NCBI RefSeq assembly: GCF_001421745.1
Contig: NZ_LMKW01000012.1
Coordinates: forward strand, 1 to 64,000
Origin: Sphingomonas sp. Leaf230
GTDB lineage: Bacteria > Pseudomonadota > Alphaproteobacteria > Sphingomonadales > Sphingomonadaceae
Length of the DNA: 64,000 nt
Direction: 5' to 3'
The notes beneath the pieces were generated by a model. It had not been told where the DNA came from. It saw only the letters and a program-made list of their open reading frames with translations, and did not search any database. Made by a program: the position numbers and the translations under genes. Below, one piece after another: positions 63,294 through 64,000 of the stretch; the stretch's first letter is position 1, and each line of letters opens with the position of its first letter.

Positions 63294-63657
63294 GGCGCTA
63301 CCTGCGCCCACCTCGTTCCCCCGCGAAGGCGGGGCCCAGGAATCAAGCAGCGACGCGATCGTGGCTCCTGGACCCCCGCCTTCGCGGGGGAACGGAATGT
63401 GCGGATAAGCTGCTGCTAGTCAATGCCACCACCCCGGCGAAGGCCGGGGCCCAATTGGGGGGCGTCGCTGACGAAAGTCATCGCTCCGTTACCTCAACCT
63501 TTCCAATTGGGCCCCGGCCTTCGCCGGGGTGGAGCAATGGTCAGGTTTGATTGCCCAGTCTGACCACTTCACCCTCTCCCCTCGGGGGAGAGGGAAGGGG
63601 CCCGCGGCCGCTTGGCCGTGGGAAGGGTGAGGGCACGCGTCAGCCGAAGAGCATCAA
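63294..63657. repeat. Type A, type B and type D palindromes in a row
   Basis: This 364-base gap holds type A (63314-63394), type B (63427-63533) and a single D-like copy (63567-63636), and nothing else that I recognise. It lies between convergent genes. Confidence 0.85.
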
Positions 63658-64000
63658 TTACCGAGTCCCAGGCCCACTCCGAGGCCCAGGCTTCCCAGCG
63701 CCACCCGGACGCCCGCGCCCAGCCGGCTTGGCGCCCTCAACCCGAGGCCCACTCCGCGGCGCGCCGAACTTCGACCCCGCCCCGGTCCGAGGCCCACCCG
63801 TCTTCGGCGCAGGCTTGCCCGTCGCCTTCTCCTCGACAACCCCACGCCCACGCCGCTCGCCTTTACGGTCTTTCCGCACCGACTTCGCATGCGCCTTAGC
63901 CCGCGACTTCATCTGCTCGCGCGTCGGCGCGGTCTTCTCGTCGAGCACCAGGTCGTCGCCCAGCTTCTCCTCGAAACCCAATTGCTTGAGGCTCTCGGCG
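63658..64000 (-). CDS. C-terminal end of a probable RluA-family pseudouridine synthase (partial)
   Basis: The frame is open to the window's right edge and ends at 63658. Visible residues start AESLKQLGFEEKLGDDLVLDE and continue into a basic tail of about 80 residues rich in Arg, Lys, Gly and Pro. The first part resembles the end of RluC-type 23S rRNA pseudouridine synthases, and rluC next to the HAD and ATP12 genes is a common alphaproteobacterial order. The catalytic domain lies outside the window, so the assignment rests on context and a short match. The tail probably binds RNA. Confidence 0.5.
   Translation of the reverse strand, partial: AESLKQLGFEEKLGDDLVLDEKTAPTREQMKSRAKAHAKSVRKDRKGERRGRGVVEEKATGKPAPKTGGPRTGAGSKFGAPRSGPRVEGAKPAGRGRPGGAGKPGPRSGPGTR

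Overview
The window is high-GC, gene-dense chromosomal DNA from an alphaproteobacterium, most likely Sphingomonas or a close relative in the Sphingomonadaceae. This rests on the gene mix: TonB-dependent receptors with large plugs, an alphaproteobacterial SspB, an ATP12-type chaperone, a two-gene egtB-egtD set, a DUF2501 protein, a DUF3147 protein, and frequent GTG/TTG starts. No marker gene such as rRNA is present to fix the genus.

Layout. 1-4.7 kb: a truncated glucan-hydrolase-like gene at the left edge, a frameshifted Oar-type TonB receptor and a crotonase-family gene. 4.7-24.8 kb: mainly housekeeping genes (gor, pgi, lepB-rnc, era, a sirtuin, class I fumarase, uvrB, a ferredoxin-NADP reductase) mixed with small secreted or membrane proteins. 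At about 17.15-17.38 kb there is a structured, terminator-ended small transcript on the minus strand with an exceptionally strong Shine-Dalgarno. 24.9-34.2 kb: a catabolic island of a TonB receptor, an MFS transporter, an SsuD/SmoC-like flavin monooxygenase, two aldo/keto reductases, a Gfo/Idh/MocA protein and a zinc alcohol dehydrogenase, ending at tRNA-Thr. 34.4-46 kb: peptidases, ppc, an HNH nuclease, gluQ and a corrinoid adenosyltransferase. 46-48.3 kb: ergothioneine genes egtB-egtD. 50.7-53.5 kb: adenosine kinase facing an amino-acid permease across a shared terminator. 53.5-57.6 kb: a histidine operon read leftwards (hisB-hisH-hisA-hisF-small ORF-hisE-hinT). 57.6-64 kb: sspB, fumC (a second, unrelated fumarase), gmk, ATP12, a HAD phosphatase and the end of a probable pseudouridine synthase gene.

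A strong architectural theme is repeats. At least five families of imperfect palindromes fill most intergenic gaps. Here they are called A (GCGAAGGCGGG arms), B (CCCCGGCGAAGGCCGGGG arms plus CCCAATTGGG), C (GTCATCCTGACGAAAGTCAG arms), D (GGGAGGGG-rich arms) and E (CACGCGGAGACGCGGAG arms). A and B copies commonly sit side by side. D copies have become part of genes: one supplies the C-terminus and stop codon of hisB and the ribosome-binding site of hisH, one supplies the ribosome-binding site of hinT, and one supplies the end of a thioesterase gene.

The most suggestive system is the 24.9-34.2 kb island. Monooxygenase and aldo/keto reductase genes overlap by an ATGA, a Gfo/Idh/MocA gene diverges from them, and dedicated import genes are adjacent. 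This resembles an oxidative sulfosugar (sulfoquinovose monooxygenase-type) pathway in a TonB/MFS-fed form. That assignment is inference. The small transcript near 17.2 kb is the best candidate for an undescribed RNA element.
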